From the NCBI GenBank assembly GCA_965218235.1, contig OZ244595.1:1674001-1738000 (forward strand): a stretch of 64,000 bases of DNA, in the 5' to 3' direction. Below are positions 34,023-42,631 of the stretch, piece after piece. Each line of letters begins with the position of its first letter. Within the stretch, counting starts at the first letter, position 1. The notes under the pieces are model-generated. The model was not told the origin of the DNA. It ran no database searches and saw only the letters and a list, made by a program, of their open reading frames with translations. The position numbers were made by a program, and so were the translations under genes. The DNA comes from CADCWK01 sp965218235 (GTDB lineage: Bacteria > Chloroflexota > Chloroflexia > Thermomicrobiales > UBA6265).

Positions 34023-34811
34023 CTACCCGACTGGGGTGGCCGCGGGGGTACCGGTGGTCGGGAGGCCTGCCTCGGGACTCCCGGCCCCAGGCGTCGCGGG
34101 CTCCACCATGCTCGCGGCGACCGGCGTTCCCGCCGTCGGGGTATCGACCAACGCCAGGAGCGGATTGGTACCATCCGCGCCCGCTAACGGGGTCGCATCT
34201 GAGGTAGTCGCGACGGCCGCCGGAGTCCCCGCGAGCGGACTTTCGATCGGGACCGGAGTCCCCGCGCCCGGAGTGTCGACCAGCGCCAGAAGCGGGTTGG
34301 TGCCCTCCTCGGAGACGGGGGTCGTTGCGCCCGTGACCGGTGTTCCGGCGTCGACCGGTGTCCCGACGATCGCCGGGAACTCGGCCGGTGTCGCTCCAAC
34401 GGCGGGCGTGCCGCTCTCGATGGGGGTCGTCCCGGTGGCCGGGGTGGCGTCGTTGGTTACCGGAACCTCGACCGGAGTCGCCACGGAGATCGGCGTTCCG
34501 GCGATGATCGGCGTTTCACTCGAAACCGGTGTTCCGGCGGAGATCGGTGCTCCGGCGGAGATCGGCGTCCCGGCGGCAATCGGCGCTTCACCCGAGACCG
34601 GCGTTCCGGCCGCTGCTGGAGTGCTGGCGCTCGTTGCGGTGGTCGTCACGGGGGCCGTGGTGGCCTGGGCGGCGCCGCCCGCAGCGGTCGTCGCCGTCGG
34701 GTCCGCGTCATTGCCGCCGCCGCAAGCCGCCAGGACCGTCACGCTTACCGTTCCAACGGCGGCCAGCCTGGCAAAGCGACTCCATCTCACCGACTCGAAC
34801 CCGTTGGCCAT
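34023..34811 (-). CDS. Thr/Pro-rich repeat lipoprotein
   Basis: 262-aa surface lipoprotein. The signal peptide (RLAAVGTVSVTVLAACGGG) ends in a clear lipobox with the cysteine at LAAC. Everything after it is low complexity: an (A/G)-T-P-(V/I) motif recurs every 8-10 residues (e.g. AAGTPISAGAPISAGTPV), and a 12-residue unit GTNPLLALVDTP appears twice. The DNA is correspondingly repetitive. The ATG at 34811 has GAGAGG seven bases upstream. It converges with two GT-C glycosyltransferase genes; a dense Thr/Ser/Pro surface protein would be a natural O-glycosylation substrate (inference). No enzymatic domain. Confidence 0.8.
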   Translation of the reverse strand: MANGFESVRWSRFARLAAVGTVSVTVLAACGGGNDADPTATTAAGGAAQATTAPVTTTATSASTPAAAGTPVSGEAPIAAGTPISAGAPISAGTPVSSETPIIAGTPISVATPVEVPVTNDATPATGTTPIESGTPAVGATPAEFPAIVGTPVDAGTPVTGATTPVSEEGTNPLLALVDTPGAGTPVPIESPLAGTPAAVATTSDATPLAGADGTNPLLALVDTPTAGTPVAASMVEPATPGAGSPEAGLPTTGTPAATPVG

Positions 34812-34977
34812 GGTCAGTCCTCTCCCTGCGAAGCGTCGGCAGCCCGGATCACCCCACCGTGCCCGCGCCCGAAAAGGAGCTGCGGCGACGAACACGTCCT
34901 GTGAATACTGCACCCGCGCACAATAGCGTACCGAGCCGGATTCCAAAAGGGGCTCATCATCGCCCGAGCCGGCGGCA

Positions 34978-35556
34978 TCAGGCAGTCCGCGGCGGGACCA
35001 ATGGCTGGAACGGGACCAGCAGGGTGACACCGTAGATCAGCGGGACCGAGACGAGCGACATGATCATCTTCACCAGATAATCGCCGGCAATCAGGTTCGG
35101 AATGGCGATCCCATCGACACCATAGAACGCCAGCAGGGTGAAGACGACCGTGTCGATCGCCAGGCTGACCGCGTTCGAGACCAGCACCAGCCGCCAGATC
35201 GGCCCGCCGAGCAGGAATGTCTGGAGACGGATGTCGACCGACGAAGCGACGACCAGGGATGCCAGGCTGGCCAGGACGATCCGGCCGAGGCCGCCATCGA
35301 AGGTCAGCGTGTAGATCAGCGTTCCAAGAGCGCCGGCCGCGACCGCGATGATGGTCGCGACCCGGCCGTGGTACCGGCGGATATAGTCGTCCAGCGTGTA
35401 GCCAAGGGCAAAGGTGAGCGTCCCGACCGCGAACGTCAGTGAACCGGCCTCGACGAACGTGGCGGCGTAGTAGTTGGCGACGAAGGCCAACAGGGCGGCG
35501 GCGGCGATACCGACGACCAGGGCGATCCGGCGCGATCGGAGACCGTGGCGAGTCAT
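34978..35556 (-). CDS. VUT-family membrane transporter (queuosine-precursor type, YhhQ-like)
   Basis: 192-aa membrane protein with about six helices. The C-terminal pattern SNAVSLAIDTVVFTLLAFYG, then LIAGDYLVKMIMSLVSVPLIYG, is characteristic of the Vut_1/YhhQ family, which imports precursors of the tRNA base queuosine. The start is the ATG at 35556 with GGAG six bases upstream; a GTG four codons earlier is less likely. Divergent from the phosphatase gene at 35697. I found no preQ1 riboswitch-like sequence in the short leader. Confidence 0.8.
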   Translation of the reverse strand: MTRHGLRSRRIALVVGIAAAALLAFVANYYAATFVEAGSLTFAVGTLTFALGYTLDDYIRRYHGRVATIIAVAAGALGTLIYTLTFDGGLGRIVLASLASLVVASSVDIRLQTFLLGGPIWRLVLVSNAVSLAIDTVVFTLLAFYGVDGIAIPNLIAGDYLVKMIMSLVSVPLIYGVTLLVPFQPLVPPRTA

Positions 35557-35696
35557 AACGCACTCCACTCAGCGACAGAAAAATGAAACCGACGGCGGCC
35601 AGGGGCCCGCGCTGCCGCGACGCATACGATACCCTTGCCGGCGCATCCAATCGAGGGCAGCGCCTCGATGCCGTCGCGTTCAACAGGGAGTCATCG

Positions 35697-36611
35697 TTGA
35701 CCACACACGATCTCTTGCCGAAACGACCCATCGCCGACTACCGCGCCGAACTGGAGACGGCGATCGCGGCGGCCCGGGCGGGGGCCGCCGCGATCATGCC
35801 GGTTTACCGGGCTACGGACGGGTTCACCGCGGACGCCAAGCTGGACGGCTCGCCGGTCACCGCGGCGGACCTCGCCAGCGACGCGGCGATCAGGGCGACG
35901 ATCGTCGCCGCCTTCCCGGATGATGGGCTCCTTACGGAAGAGGTCACCGATGACGGCTCCCGTCTCCGGCACGAGCGGGTCTGGATCGCCGACCCCCTCG
36001 ACGGTACGCGGGAGTTCGTCGCCCGATCCGACGACTTCGATGTCTTCGTCGGACTCGTCGTCGATGGTGAGCCGGTCGTGGCGGTCTCCTGCCACCCGCC
36101 GACCGGTCACTTGCTCTACGCGGTCGCGGGCCACGGCGCCTGGTCGCTTGGTTCCGACGACTCCGTAACTGCCGTGACCCTGACTCGTCCGATCCATGCG
36201 CCCAGGATCGTGACCTCGCCTTACTTCGGCGCGCCGGCGATCGTGCCGTCACTCGAGGCCGCGCTGACCGAATTGCCGCTCGACCACATGGCAGTCATCG
36301 GGCCAGGCTTTCACCCGCGCCACTTCTTCCCGGCCAATGGTGGGCCACCGATGTTCGACGTCTTCATCGCAGGGAAAACCGACGGCTGGTTGTCCGGAGG
36401 CGAGTGGGACGCGGTCGTCAGCGACCTGATCGTCCGCGAGGCCGGCGGGATGTTCTCCGACCTTTGGGGTGAGCCGTACCAGTACAACAAGCCGGTCGCC
36501 CGAAACGCATTCGGGTACGTCGCCTCAGTCGAGCCTCAACTCCACCTCGACGTGCTTGCCCACCTCAGCACGGCCCGACCAACGGACAAACCCGAACCAG
36601 GCGACTGGTAG
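35697..36611 (+). CDS. Inositol monophosphatase/CysQ-family phosphatase
   Basis: 304-aa metal-dependent phosphatase of the IMPase/CysQ superfamily. Metal-binding motifs are present: EEVTDD (residues 81-86), IADPLDGTREF (98-108) and the C-terminal GGEWDAVVSDLIVREAGG. Early residues AKLDGSPVTAADLASD are typical of 3'(2'),5'-bisphosphate nucleotidases and histidinol/inositol phosphatases alike, so the substrate is open. The start is a TTG at 35697 with AGGGAG six bases upstream; the longer frame from 35583 overlaps the divergent promoter region. It converges with nagB, stops three bases apart. Confidence 0.85.
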   Translation: MTTHDLLPKRPIADYRAELETAIAAARAGAAAIMPVYRATDGFTADAKLDGSPVTAADLASDAAIRATIVAAFPDDGLLTEEVTDDGSRLRHERVWIADPLDGTREFVARSDDFDVFVGLVVDGEPVVAVSCHPPTGHLLYAVAGHGAWSLGSDDSVTAVTLTRPIHAPRIVTSPYFGAPAIVPSLEAALTELPLDHMAVIGPGFHPRHFFPANGGPPMFDVFIAGKTDGWLSGGEWDAVVSDLIVREAGGMFSDLWGEPYQYNKPVARNAFGYVASVEPQLHLDVLAHLSTARPTDKPEPGDW

Positions 36612-36614
36612 CGA

Positions 36615-37433
36615 TCAGTCCCGGTTGGCGATCCGCTCCCATGACGCCAGGTGATTCTGAATTCCGGAAGCTGCCGGCTCATCCAGCACGACGGTCAGAC
36701 GCGATCCAGCCCGGCGCATGAAGCTACCGGGAACGTCGGTGGTGGGCTCGTCGAGCAGTGTCCTGCGGACGATTCCGGCCTTGGCGACGCCCTTGACGAG
36801 GAGGAGGATCGAGCGTGCCTCCAGCAGGGTGCCGACGCCCATCGTCACCGCCTCGGCCGGCACCGGGCTATCCGCCGGCCAGGTCCTCCCGGTCTGCTCG
36901 ACCGTCTCTTGGGAGAGTGTCAACAGACGCGTCCGGGAGTCGGCCGCGGAGCCAGGCTCGTTGAAGGCGACGTGGCCGTTGTCGCCCAGCCCGAGGACCG
37001 CCAGGTCCAGCCCACCCGCCCGATCGATCAGCGTCTCGAACGCCATCCCGGCCGCATCGGGGTCGTTCGCGGTGGCAGGGACCAGGTGGAAGCGGTCGAA
37101 ACCGATCCCAGCCGTATCGAGCAGTTGCTCCCGGAGCCAGACGGCGAAGCTCTGCGGATGGTCGGCCGGCAGACTCCGGAACTCGTCCAGCTGGAACACC
37201 ACGACGCCTTCGAGGCTGAACGCCTTGGCCGCGATCCGCTCGGAGAGGATGTGGTAGAGGCCGATCGGCGTGGCACCCGTTGGCAATGCGATCGTTCCGG
37301 CCTTGCCGGCCGTCACGGCGACCGTGATGACGTGGGCCGCGCGATCGTCCAAAGCGGTGGCCGATGCCACGATCTCGATGATCGGTCCCTCGGGATGCAG
37401 AAAGGTAGCCCGGGGCTGCTCCGTTGACGTCAT
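36615..37433 (-). CDS. nagB: Glucosamine-6-phosphate deaminase
   Basis: 272-aa enzyme that converts glucosamine-6-phosphate to fructose-6-phosphate and ammonia. The substrate loop is IALPTGATPIGLY (residues 48-60), and the catalytic residues are present: Asp83 in QLDEF, and Asp151, His154 and Glu159 in GLGDNGHVAFNEPGS. The ATG at 37433 has AGGAG eight bases upstream. Function in amino-sugar catabolism; no nagA or transporter is adjacent. A 9-bp-arm inverted repeat lies 32 bp upstream of the start. Confidence 0.92.
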   Translation of the reverse strand: MTSTEQPRATFLHPEGPIIEIVASATALDDRAAHVITVAVTAGKAGTIALPTGATPIGLYHILSERIAAKAFSLEGVVVFQLDEFRSLPADHPQSFAVWLREQLLDTAGIGFDRFHLVPATANDPDAAGMAFETLIDRAGGLDLAVLGLGDNGHVAFNEPGSAADSRTRLLTLSQETVEQTGRTWPADSPVPAEAVTMGVGTLLEARSILLLVKGVAKAGIVRRTLLDEPTTDVPGSFMRRAGSRLTVVLDEPAASGIQNHLASWERIANRD

Positions 37434-37464
37434 GGCCGGCACTCCTGTGATTCGATGTTCAATG

Positions 37465-37494
37465 GAACGACGGGCCTCGGCGAGACCGTCGTTC
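37465..37494 (-). promoter_or_regulatory. Inverted repeat in the nagB leader
   Basis: GAACGACGG and CCGTCGTTC (perfect 9-bp arms, 12-nt spacer). A second, overlapping palindrome CGTCGTTCAACGACG lies at 37487-37501. It could be a GntR-type operator (NagR-like) or an mRNA hairpin close to the nagB ribosome-binding site; it also sits in the spacer shared with the divergent hydrolase gene. Confidence 0.45.
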
Positions 37495-37581
37495 AACGAC
37501 GATGGCTCTGCGACGCCCGGTATGCTACCAACCTGAGCGTCGCGGTGACAGGAAACCAACGAACAGGACGGGAACCGACCA

Positions 37582-38697
37582 GTGCCGACCAGCAACGAGC
37601 GGCTCAGAGAGGCGAGCAGACAGATCGATGAGTGGATCCAGCCCAGCGGTGTGGCCGGCTGTGGGATCGCGATCGCCTACCGTGGCGAGATCGTCGCCGA
37701 GCGCTATGCGGGAGAGGCCCGGCCGGGAGTCGAGGTCTCGAAGTCGACCCTGTTCGGCCTGGCGTCCGTCACCAAGCCGGTTGCAGCAAGTGGCGTGCTG
37801 GCAGCCGCCGAGGACGGCTTCCTCAGCCTGGACGAACCGGTCGTCCGGCTGATGCCGGAGTTCCTGGAGGGAGCGAACGACATCGCCAATACTGACCAGC
37901 GGTCGGCCGTCACCTATCGACAGCTCCTTGGCCACACCGGCGGAGCGGCGGAGGATCTTGGCGCCCTGCGGGCATCCATCCCGGACGTTCCAAGCCTTGC
38001 CGAGTTGACGGCGGCTCACCTCCGCGCGCCGTCCGCCTTCGTGCCGGGAACGACGGTTTGCTACTCCAACACTGGCTACGCGATCCTCGCTGAGGGCGTT
38101 CAGCGAGCCGTGGGTGAAGAGTTCTGGGCCTACACCCGGCGACGAACGCTTGCCCACTCGGACCTTGGCGATATCCTCGCCCGTCCGGCGGCGGCCGAGC
38201 TTGATCGAATAGCGGTGCTGACCGACGCCGCCAACGCCGGGTCGCCAATCGAGAGCTACAACAGCACGTGGTGGCGGGAACTGGCTTTGCCATGGGGCGG
38301 ACTCTACGGAACGCCACGGGCGCTGGCGCTCTTCATCGCCGCGTTCCTCGACCCCGCCTCCGCCAGGGTCGGCCTCGGCTGGGCAGCCCGCTCCGCGATG
38401 ACCCGCGATCAGGCGGCCGGCCTGCCCGGCGGCGTCAGCAGCGGCCGGGTCTGGTGGGATTACGCGAGTTGGGGCCTCGGCTGGGAGGTCAAGGGGAACA
38501 AGCGACGCCACTGGTCGGGCGACCTGACGTCGGCGGAGTCGTTCTGCCATTTCGGCCAGGCCGGAACGCTCGTCTGGGCGGATCCCCGGCTGGACCTGGC
38601 CGTCGCGGTCTTCACCAACCGCTCCGTGACGAGGATGTGGGGGTTCATTCTGAGTCGCTGGGTCCGGCTCGCCAACGCGGTGGCCGCGGCGGTCTGA
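37582..38697 (+). CDS. Serine beta-lactamase-fold hydrolase (class C/EstB type)
   Basis: 371-aa protein with the penicillin-binding-protein/beta-lactamase fold. The active-site residues are visible: S62-V-T-K65 (nucleophile and Lys), Y161-S-N163, and HFGQAG (about 323-328) in place of the KTG box. It has no signal peptide, so it is more likely a cytosolic esterase or amidohydrolase than a lactamase. The start is a GTG at 37582 preceded by a weak GGGAA site. Divergent from nagB. Confidence 0.85.
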   Translation: MPTSNERLREASRQIDEWIQPSGVAGCGIAIAYRGEIVAERYAGEARPGVEVSKSTLFGLASVTKPVAASGVLAAAEDGFLSLDEPVVRLMPEFLEGANDIANTDQRSAVTYRQLLGHTGGAAEDLGALRASIPDVPSLAELTAAHLRAPSAFVPGTTVCYSNTGYAILAEGVQRAVGEEFWAYTRRRTLAHSDLGDILARPAAAELDRIAVLTDAANAGSPIESYNSTWWRELALPWGGLYGTPRALALFIAAFLDPASARVGLGWAARSAMTRDQAAGLPGGVSSGRVWWDYASWGLGWEVKGNKRRHWSGDLTSAESFCHFGQAGTLVWADPRLDLAVAVFTNRSVTRMWGFILSRWVRLANAVAAAV

Positions 38698-38857
38698 CCA
38701 TGACGTCCGGAGCAGTCCACGACGCCTCGGTTTCGTCTATCCTTCGACGACACCGCACATTCCTGACGGCCGAGCCGTCGTTCCCCGCAGCGTTTTCCAG
38801 CCCCGTCCAATGCGACTGGACTGGCCCTGGTTGCTCATGCCTGTGGAGGGCTATCCC

Positions 38858-40129
38858 ATGCGGGAATCACGACGTGCGAGACAGCGAACCGATCGAATCT
38901 GGATGCGGTTCGGCGGACTCTCCCGCCGGGCGACGACCTGCCTTCTCGCCATGCTGCTGGCGATGGTCGTCGGCGTACCCCTGATCTCGGCGGCGGTCAT
39001 CCTCGACGACGACCGAACGACGATCCGGGCCGAGCAGACCATCGACGAGGACGCCTACATCTTCGGCAACGAGGTGACGTTCAACGGAACCGCGACGCGG
39101 GATATCGTCTCAGCCACGAACAGATTCGATCTCGGCGAAACCGCGCGGGTCGGCGGCAATGTCAACGTTGCCGCCAACGATGTTCGGCTCGGCGGCGCGG
39201 TCGACCGCTCCGTCCGGGTCGCCGCCCGCGAGGTCGTCGTCACCGGCACGATCGGCGGTGACCTCGTCGTCGCCGCCCAAACCGTCCGGATCGAGGCCGG
39301 CGCGCGGATCACTGGAGACCTGCTCATCGCGGCTCAGGAGGTGACCATCTTCGGGCAGATCGGTGGCCAGATCCGCGGACAGGCCAACCAGCTCTCCCTG
39401 ACCGATGCGACCGTTGGTCAGGATATCCTCGTCGCGGCCAACGGCTTGGAAGTGCGCGGCTCCAGCGTCGTCTCCGGCGCCATCCGAAATGAGAGCGACT
39501 CGGACGCATCCATCGCCGGCACCGCGACCGTCGCCGGGCCAGTGGAGCGCTCCGACCCGAGCGGCGTCTCCGCCGGCGGCTTCTCGGTCGGCGGCGGCGT
39601 AGGCTGGGGCATTGCCCGGCTCCTGTTCCTGCTGATGACCGGGCTGGTCGTCGTGCTCGTCGCGCCGGTCGCGTCCTCGGCGGTCGCCGACGGCGTCCGG
39701 CGGCGCTTCCCCACGACGCTGATCGCCGGAGTCGTGGCAATCGTCCTCGTGCCGCTGATCGCCACCTTGTTGCTGTTCACCCTGATCGGCATTCCCGTCT
39801 CGGTCGTCGCCTTCACGCTCTTTGCCGTCGCGCTCTACCTCAGCCAGGTCTTCGTCGGCCTCGCGATCGGCCGGGCGGTCCTGCCACGCGGCTGGCGATC
39901 CTACGGCCGGGGCTACAACATTCTGGCGATGGCGATCGGTGTCACCCTGATCGGCCTGCTCCGCCTGATCCCGATCCCGTTCATCGACCTGGTCCTCGCG
40001 ATCGTGGTCGCGCTTCTCGGCCTCGGCGCCCTGTTCACCGCCACTCGGGACGTGCAGCGGACGACCGGCCAGGCGTCGGTTGCCAGCGACTTCGGCGACC
40101 CCTACTACGGCGTTCCAACCCGGCCGTGA
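38858..40129 (+). CDS. Bactofilin-like polymer-forming membrane protein
   Basis: 423-aa protein. A basic N-terminus is followed by a signal/anchor helix (CLLAMLLAMVVGVPLISAAVI). Residues about 50-210 form a beta-helix-like array with recurring short strands (GNEVTFNGTATRDIVSA, VGGNVNVAANDVRLGGAVDRSVRVAARE, TGTIGGDLVVAAQTVRIEAGARITGDLLIAAQ), the pattern of bactofilin/DUF583 domains, and here predicted outside the membrane. At least four C-terminal helices follow. The ATG at 38858 has GGAGGG seven bases upstream. Role likely structural in the envelope; not tested. Confidence 0.75.
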   Translation: MRESRRARQRTDRIWMRFGGLSRRATTCLLAMLLAMVVGVPLISAAVILDDDRTTIRAEQTIDEDAYIFGNEVTFNGTATRDIVSATNRFDLGETARVGGNVNVAANDVRLGGAVDRSVRVAAREVVVTGTIGGDLVVAAQTVRIEAGARITGDLLIAAQEVTIFGQIGGQIRGQANQLSLTDATVGQDILVAANGLEVRGSSVVSGAIRNESDSDASIAGTATVAGPVERSDPSGVSAGGFSVGGGVGWGIARLLFLLMTGLVVVLVAPVASSAVADGVRRRFPTTLIAGVVAIVLVPLIATLLLFTLIGIPVSVVAFTLFAVALYLSQVFVGLAIGRAVLPRGWRSYGRGYNILAMAIGVTLIGLLRLIPIPFIDLVLAIVVALLGLGALFTATRDVQRTTGQASVASDFGDPYYGVPTRP

Positions 40130-40174
40130 ATCCTCGAGGTTGCTCCAGACTCAAGTCAGGAAATTCGACGACAC

Positions 40175-40205
40175 GAACGGCCTGGCAACTATTGCCAGGC
40201 CGTTC
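40175..40205. terminator. Shared hairpin between convergent genes
   Basis: Perfect 14-bp arms (40175-40188 with 40192-40205) around a three-base gap lie between the bactofilin-like gene and the csp gene. There is no strong U-tract on either side. Confidence 0.65.
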
Positions 40206-40241
40206 CCGGTTCGTTGGAGATCAGCTCGATGTGTGAGCGTG

Positions 40242-40463
40242 CTACGCCTCGTTGACGATGGTGACGTTGATCGCCGATGGGCCCTTCTCGCGCTGACCGA
40301 CCTGGTACTCGACCTTCTGGCCAGCCTCGAGCGAGGCGGCGCGATCAGCGACCGTCCGGACAATCCCGCTCTTGTGGACATACATGAGGTTTCCGCCGGC
40401 GTCCGGCCGGATCCAGCCGCTGCCACGTCCCGCCGAGAAGACTTTGACTGTTCCCGTTGCCAT
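40242..40463 (-). CDS. Divergent cold-shock-domain protein
   Basis: 73-aa single CSD protein that should bind single-stranded nucleic acid. It keeps the frame GTVKVF...HKSG...VEYQVGQREKGPSAINV but departs from canonical Csp: KWF is KVF, RNP1 KGFGFI is RGSGWI (residues 13-18) and RNP2 VFVHF is LMYVHK (26-31). Two aromatic stacking positions are therefore changed. The ATG at 40463 has GGAG eight bases upstream. A TGnTATCGT extended -10-like element lies near 40538-40543. Downstream of cdd on the same strand, 131 bp apart. Confidence 0.9.
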   Translation of the reverse strand: MATGTVKVFSAGRGSGWIRPDAGGNLMYVHKSGIVRTVADRAASLEAGQKVEYQVGQREKGPSAINVTIVNEA

Positions 40464-40594
40464 CTATCTCACTCCAGACCGCTGCCCTGATTGCCGGGCA
40501 CGGCGTTCTTCCGGCCACGGGCCGGTTCATCCCGCGAACGATACCACATGCCGCCGCCAGGCTGGTCGCTGTTCGGCCGTTCACGCCGCCGAGA

Positions 40595-41044
40595 TCAGGC
40601 AAGATCGCGTGGACCAAATGCCATCGGCAGCAGCGCCGAGAGGGTCGTTGTCTGATAGCCGTCCTCCGACTCCAGGACGACCGTCATCTCCCCCTCGGCC
40701 GGAGCGAACTCGTTGAGGACCTGGCGGCAGGCGCCACACGGAGACGCCCGCGGCGCCTTCGGGGCAGCGATGGCAATCGCGACGATTTCCCGGTGCCCCG
40801 CCAGCGCGGCCGCGAAGGCCGCGGTCCGCTCAGCGCAGACCGTCAGCCCGTAGCTCGCGTTCTCGACATTGGCGCCAGTGAACAGTTCTCCCGACGCCGT
40901 CAGCAAGGCCGCCCCCACCGGGAAGTGCGAATACGGGACATAGGCGGCGGCGGCCGCTTCCCGCGCCCTGGCAAGCAGGAACGGATCGCGGTTCGAAGGG
41001 TCTGATCCCTCTTCCTTGGTCGACGTCGATGGAGCGTCCGTCAT
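40595..41044 (-). CDS. cdd: Cytidine deaminase
   Basis: 149-aa zinc enzyme that deaminates cytidine and deoxycytidine in pyrimidine salvage. Signatures are YSHFPVGAALL, TGANVENASYG and the zinc/catalytic residues C70-A-E72 and C103-GA-C106 (PCGACRQVLNEF). The ATG at 41044 has AAGGA nine bases upstream; the frame extends upstream without coding character. Divergent from the hypothetical at 41188. Confidence 0.95.
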   Translation of the reverse strand: MTDAPSTSTKEEGSDPSNRDPFLLARAREAAAAAYVPYSHFPVGAALLTASGELFTGANVENASYGLTVCAERTAAFAAALAGHREIVAIAIAAPKAPRASPCGACRQVLNEFAPAEGEMTVVLESEDGYQTTTLSALLPMAFGPRDLA

Positions 41045-41187
41045 CTGGTTGGTTCCTTGTGTCGACTCTGGCCGGGCCAAGCGAACCCGGCCGACCACTA
41101 GCTCCCTGAACGTCGGCTGGTAGGATGATGCACCGCTTCTGATATCGCCGCCCGGCGGCGTCACTCGCCTTCGACCACGGGACAGGG

Positions 41188-41955
41188 ATGACTTCCTCAC
41201 CAGACGACACGCTTGACCTGCTCGCCGCCCGATTCATCATCAACACCCTCTCGCTTGACCTCATCCCGGAGGTGCTCGTCCCAACCCTGAACCGAATCGA
41301 GCGGGACGACCACACGGCCGTCTACGCCGTGCAGCTCGACTCCTCGGTCGGTCCGGCGGCCTTCCTGATCTACGGCTACGAGACCAGCCTGACCGGTCAG
41401 CGCGGGAAGAATAGCCAGCAGCGTCACGCCACAGATGTTCGAACCCTCGAGGTCGCCCAGTCACGCAACGTCCCAGGACCGCGGCTGATTGCTTCCGGCG
41501 ATCTCGGCGGCAACCGGTTCATCCTGGCGACGGACCCGCAGACCTTCGCCGCCCTTGCCGGCGTCGAGGCGGGGACTAACACGGCCACGGACACCGAGCG
41601 GGAGCGCGAGCCGGCGGAGCTCCGGCGGGACGCGGCCGGTCAGCTCGTCACACTGCTGCGCGACGCCGACCGCCAGGCCGGCCGCTGGCTCCGGGCTGTC
41701 GATCGCCAGGAGACCGCTTCTACTTCAGGACCGGCACCGCTCGCCTTCGACGACGTCGAGACGGAACTGGCGCTCTGTCTGCTCGGCCCCGATGGCATCC
41801 GGAACGTTCTGACGCTCGCCAGTCGCGTCCTCGAATCCGCCCAGGCGGCGAATGACGCGGCCGGTTCCGAACCGAGCCAGTCGCCCCAGCTGGCTGAACC
41901 GACGCCGATCGAGACCGCCCGTGGTTCCCGACCGCTCAATCCCGAGCGAACCTAG
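41188..41955 (+). CDS. Hypothetical protein
   Basis: 255-aa predicted soluble protein. The N-terminal 170 residues look globular (LAARFIINTLSLDLIPEVLVPTLNRIERDD, VGPAAFLIYGYETSLTGQRGKN, QLVTLLRDADRQAGRWLRAVDRQE); the C-terminal 40 are Pro/Ser/Glu-rich and probably disordered. No family recognised. The ATG at 41188 has only a weak site (CAGGG) upstream. Its stop is three bases from the stop of the convergent thioesterase gene. Confidence 0.65.
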   Translation: MTSSPDDTLDLLAARFIINTLSLDLIPEVLVPTLNRIERDDHTAVYAVQLDSSVGPAAFLIYGYETSLTGQRGKNSQQRHATDVRTLEVAQSRNVPGPRLIASGDLGGNRFILATDPQTFAALAGVEAGTNTATDTEREREPAELRRDAAGQLVTLLRDADRQAGRWLRAVDRQETASTSGPAPLAFDDVETELALCLLGPDGIRNVLTLASRVLESAQAANDAAGSEPSQSPQLAEPTPIETARGSRPLNPERT

Positions 41956-41958
41956 CGT

Positions 41959-42441
41959 CTACTCGCTGTCGAACCCACCGTACCGCTCGGACCACTCCAG
42001 CGACTGCGCATCCGACACCCGGATGAATTGCGCTGTCGCGTCGGCAACCACCTGGCCCGTCCCGGCGTCCAGGATCTCGGCCACGACATCGACCAGCCGG
42101 CCCCGCGATGTGACCACCCAGCCGTTTGCCCGGTAGGCCCGACCGACGTGGACCGGTTGCCGGAACCGCACCGTCAGCCGGGCGGTCATTCCCCAGATCT
42201 GCTGGGCGTAGCAGGACCAGGCCATCACCTCGTCACAAACCGTCGAGACCAGGCCGCCGTGAACCATCCCGACGTACCCCTCGTTAGTCGCGGTCGGTGT
42301 CCAGTCGGTGTAGACACCGCCCTCCGGACCGTCTCGCCGGAAGAATTTCAGCCGGAGTCCGTGCGGGTTCTGCTCTCCACAGCCGAAGCATTGGTGATCG
42401 GCGGCGCGGTTCAGCGGCGCCTCGTCTCGCGTTGCGGTCAT
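41959..42441 (-). CDS. Hot-dog fold thioesterase (PaaI/4HBT type)
   Basis: 160-aa protein with a single hot-dog domain. The sequence CFGCGEQNPHGLRLKFF near the start and the catalytic helix region VHGGLVSTVCDEVMAW, then RLTVRFRQPVHVGRAYRANG, are typical of PaaI-like acyl-CoA thioesterases. Start placed at the ATG at 42441, with AAGGGG nine bases upstream; an ATG three codons earlier abuts that site. Substrate unknown. Confidence 0.88.
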   Translation of the reverse strand: MTATRDEAPLNRAADHQCFGCGEQNPHGLRLKFFRRDGPEGGVYTDWTPTATNEGYVGMVHGGLVSTVCDEVMAWSCYAQQIWGMTARLTVRFRQPVHVGRAYRANGWVVTSRGRLVDVVAEILDAGTGQVVADATAQFIRVSDAQSLEWSERYGGFDSE

Positions 42442-42631
42442 CTCTGCCATCCCCTTCCGGCCGGTCGAACCGGGCGCCAACGATAATACTCCGCCAATCG
42501 TCACGGCTCGGCGCGAGCCCGGCATTGCGGATCGGACGACGCCTCTGGCACAATCAGGCGTCACACCGCACGGCTGACACGGTTTTCGCGACCGCCGGGA
42601 ACGGCGCTCCGCCGCACGAGGAACACGCATC

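Noticed and set aside
37582..38697. Beta-lactam resistance gene
   Set aside because: The fold and SxxK/YSN motifs are present, but there is no signal peptide and the third motif is HFG rather than KTG, which fits esterases and amidohydrolases better.
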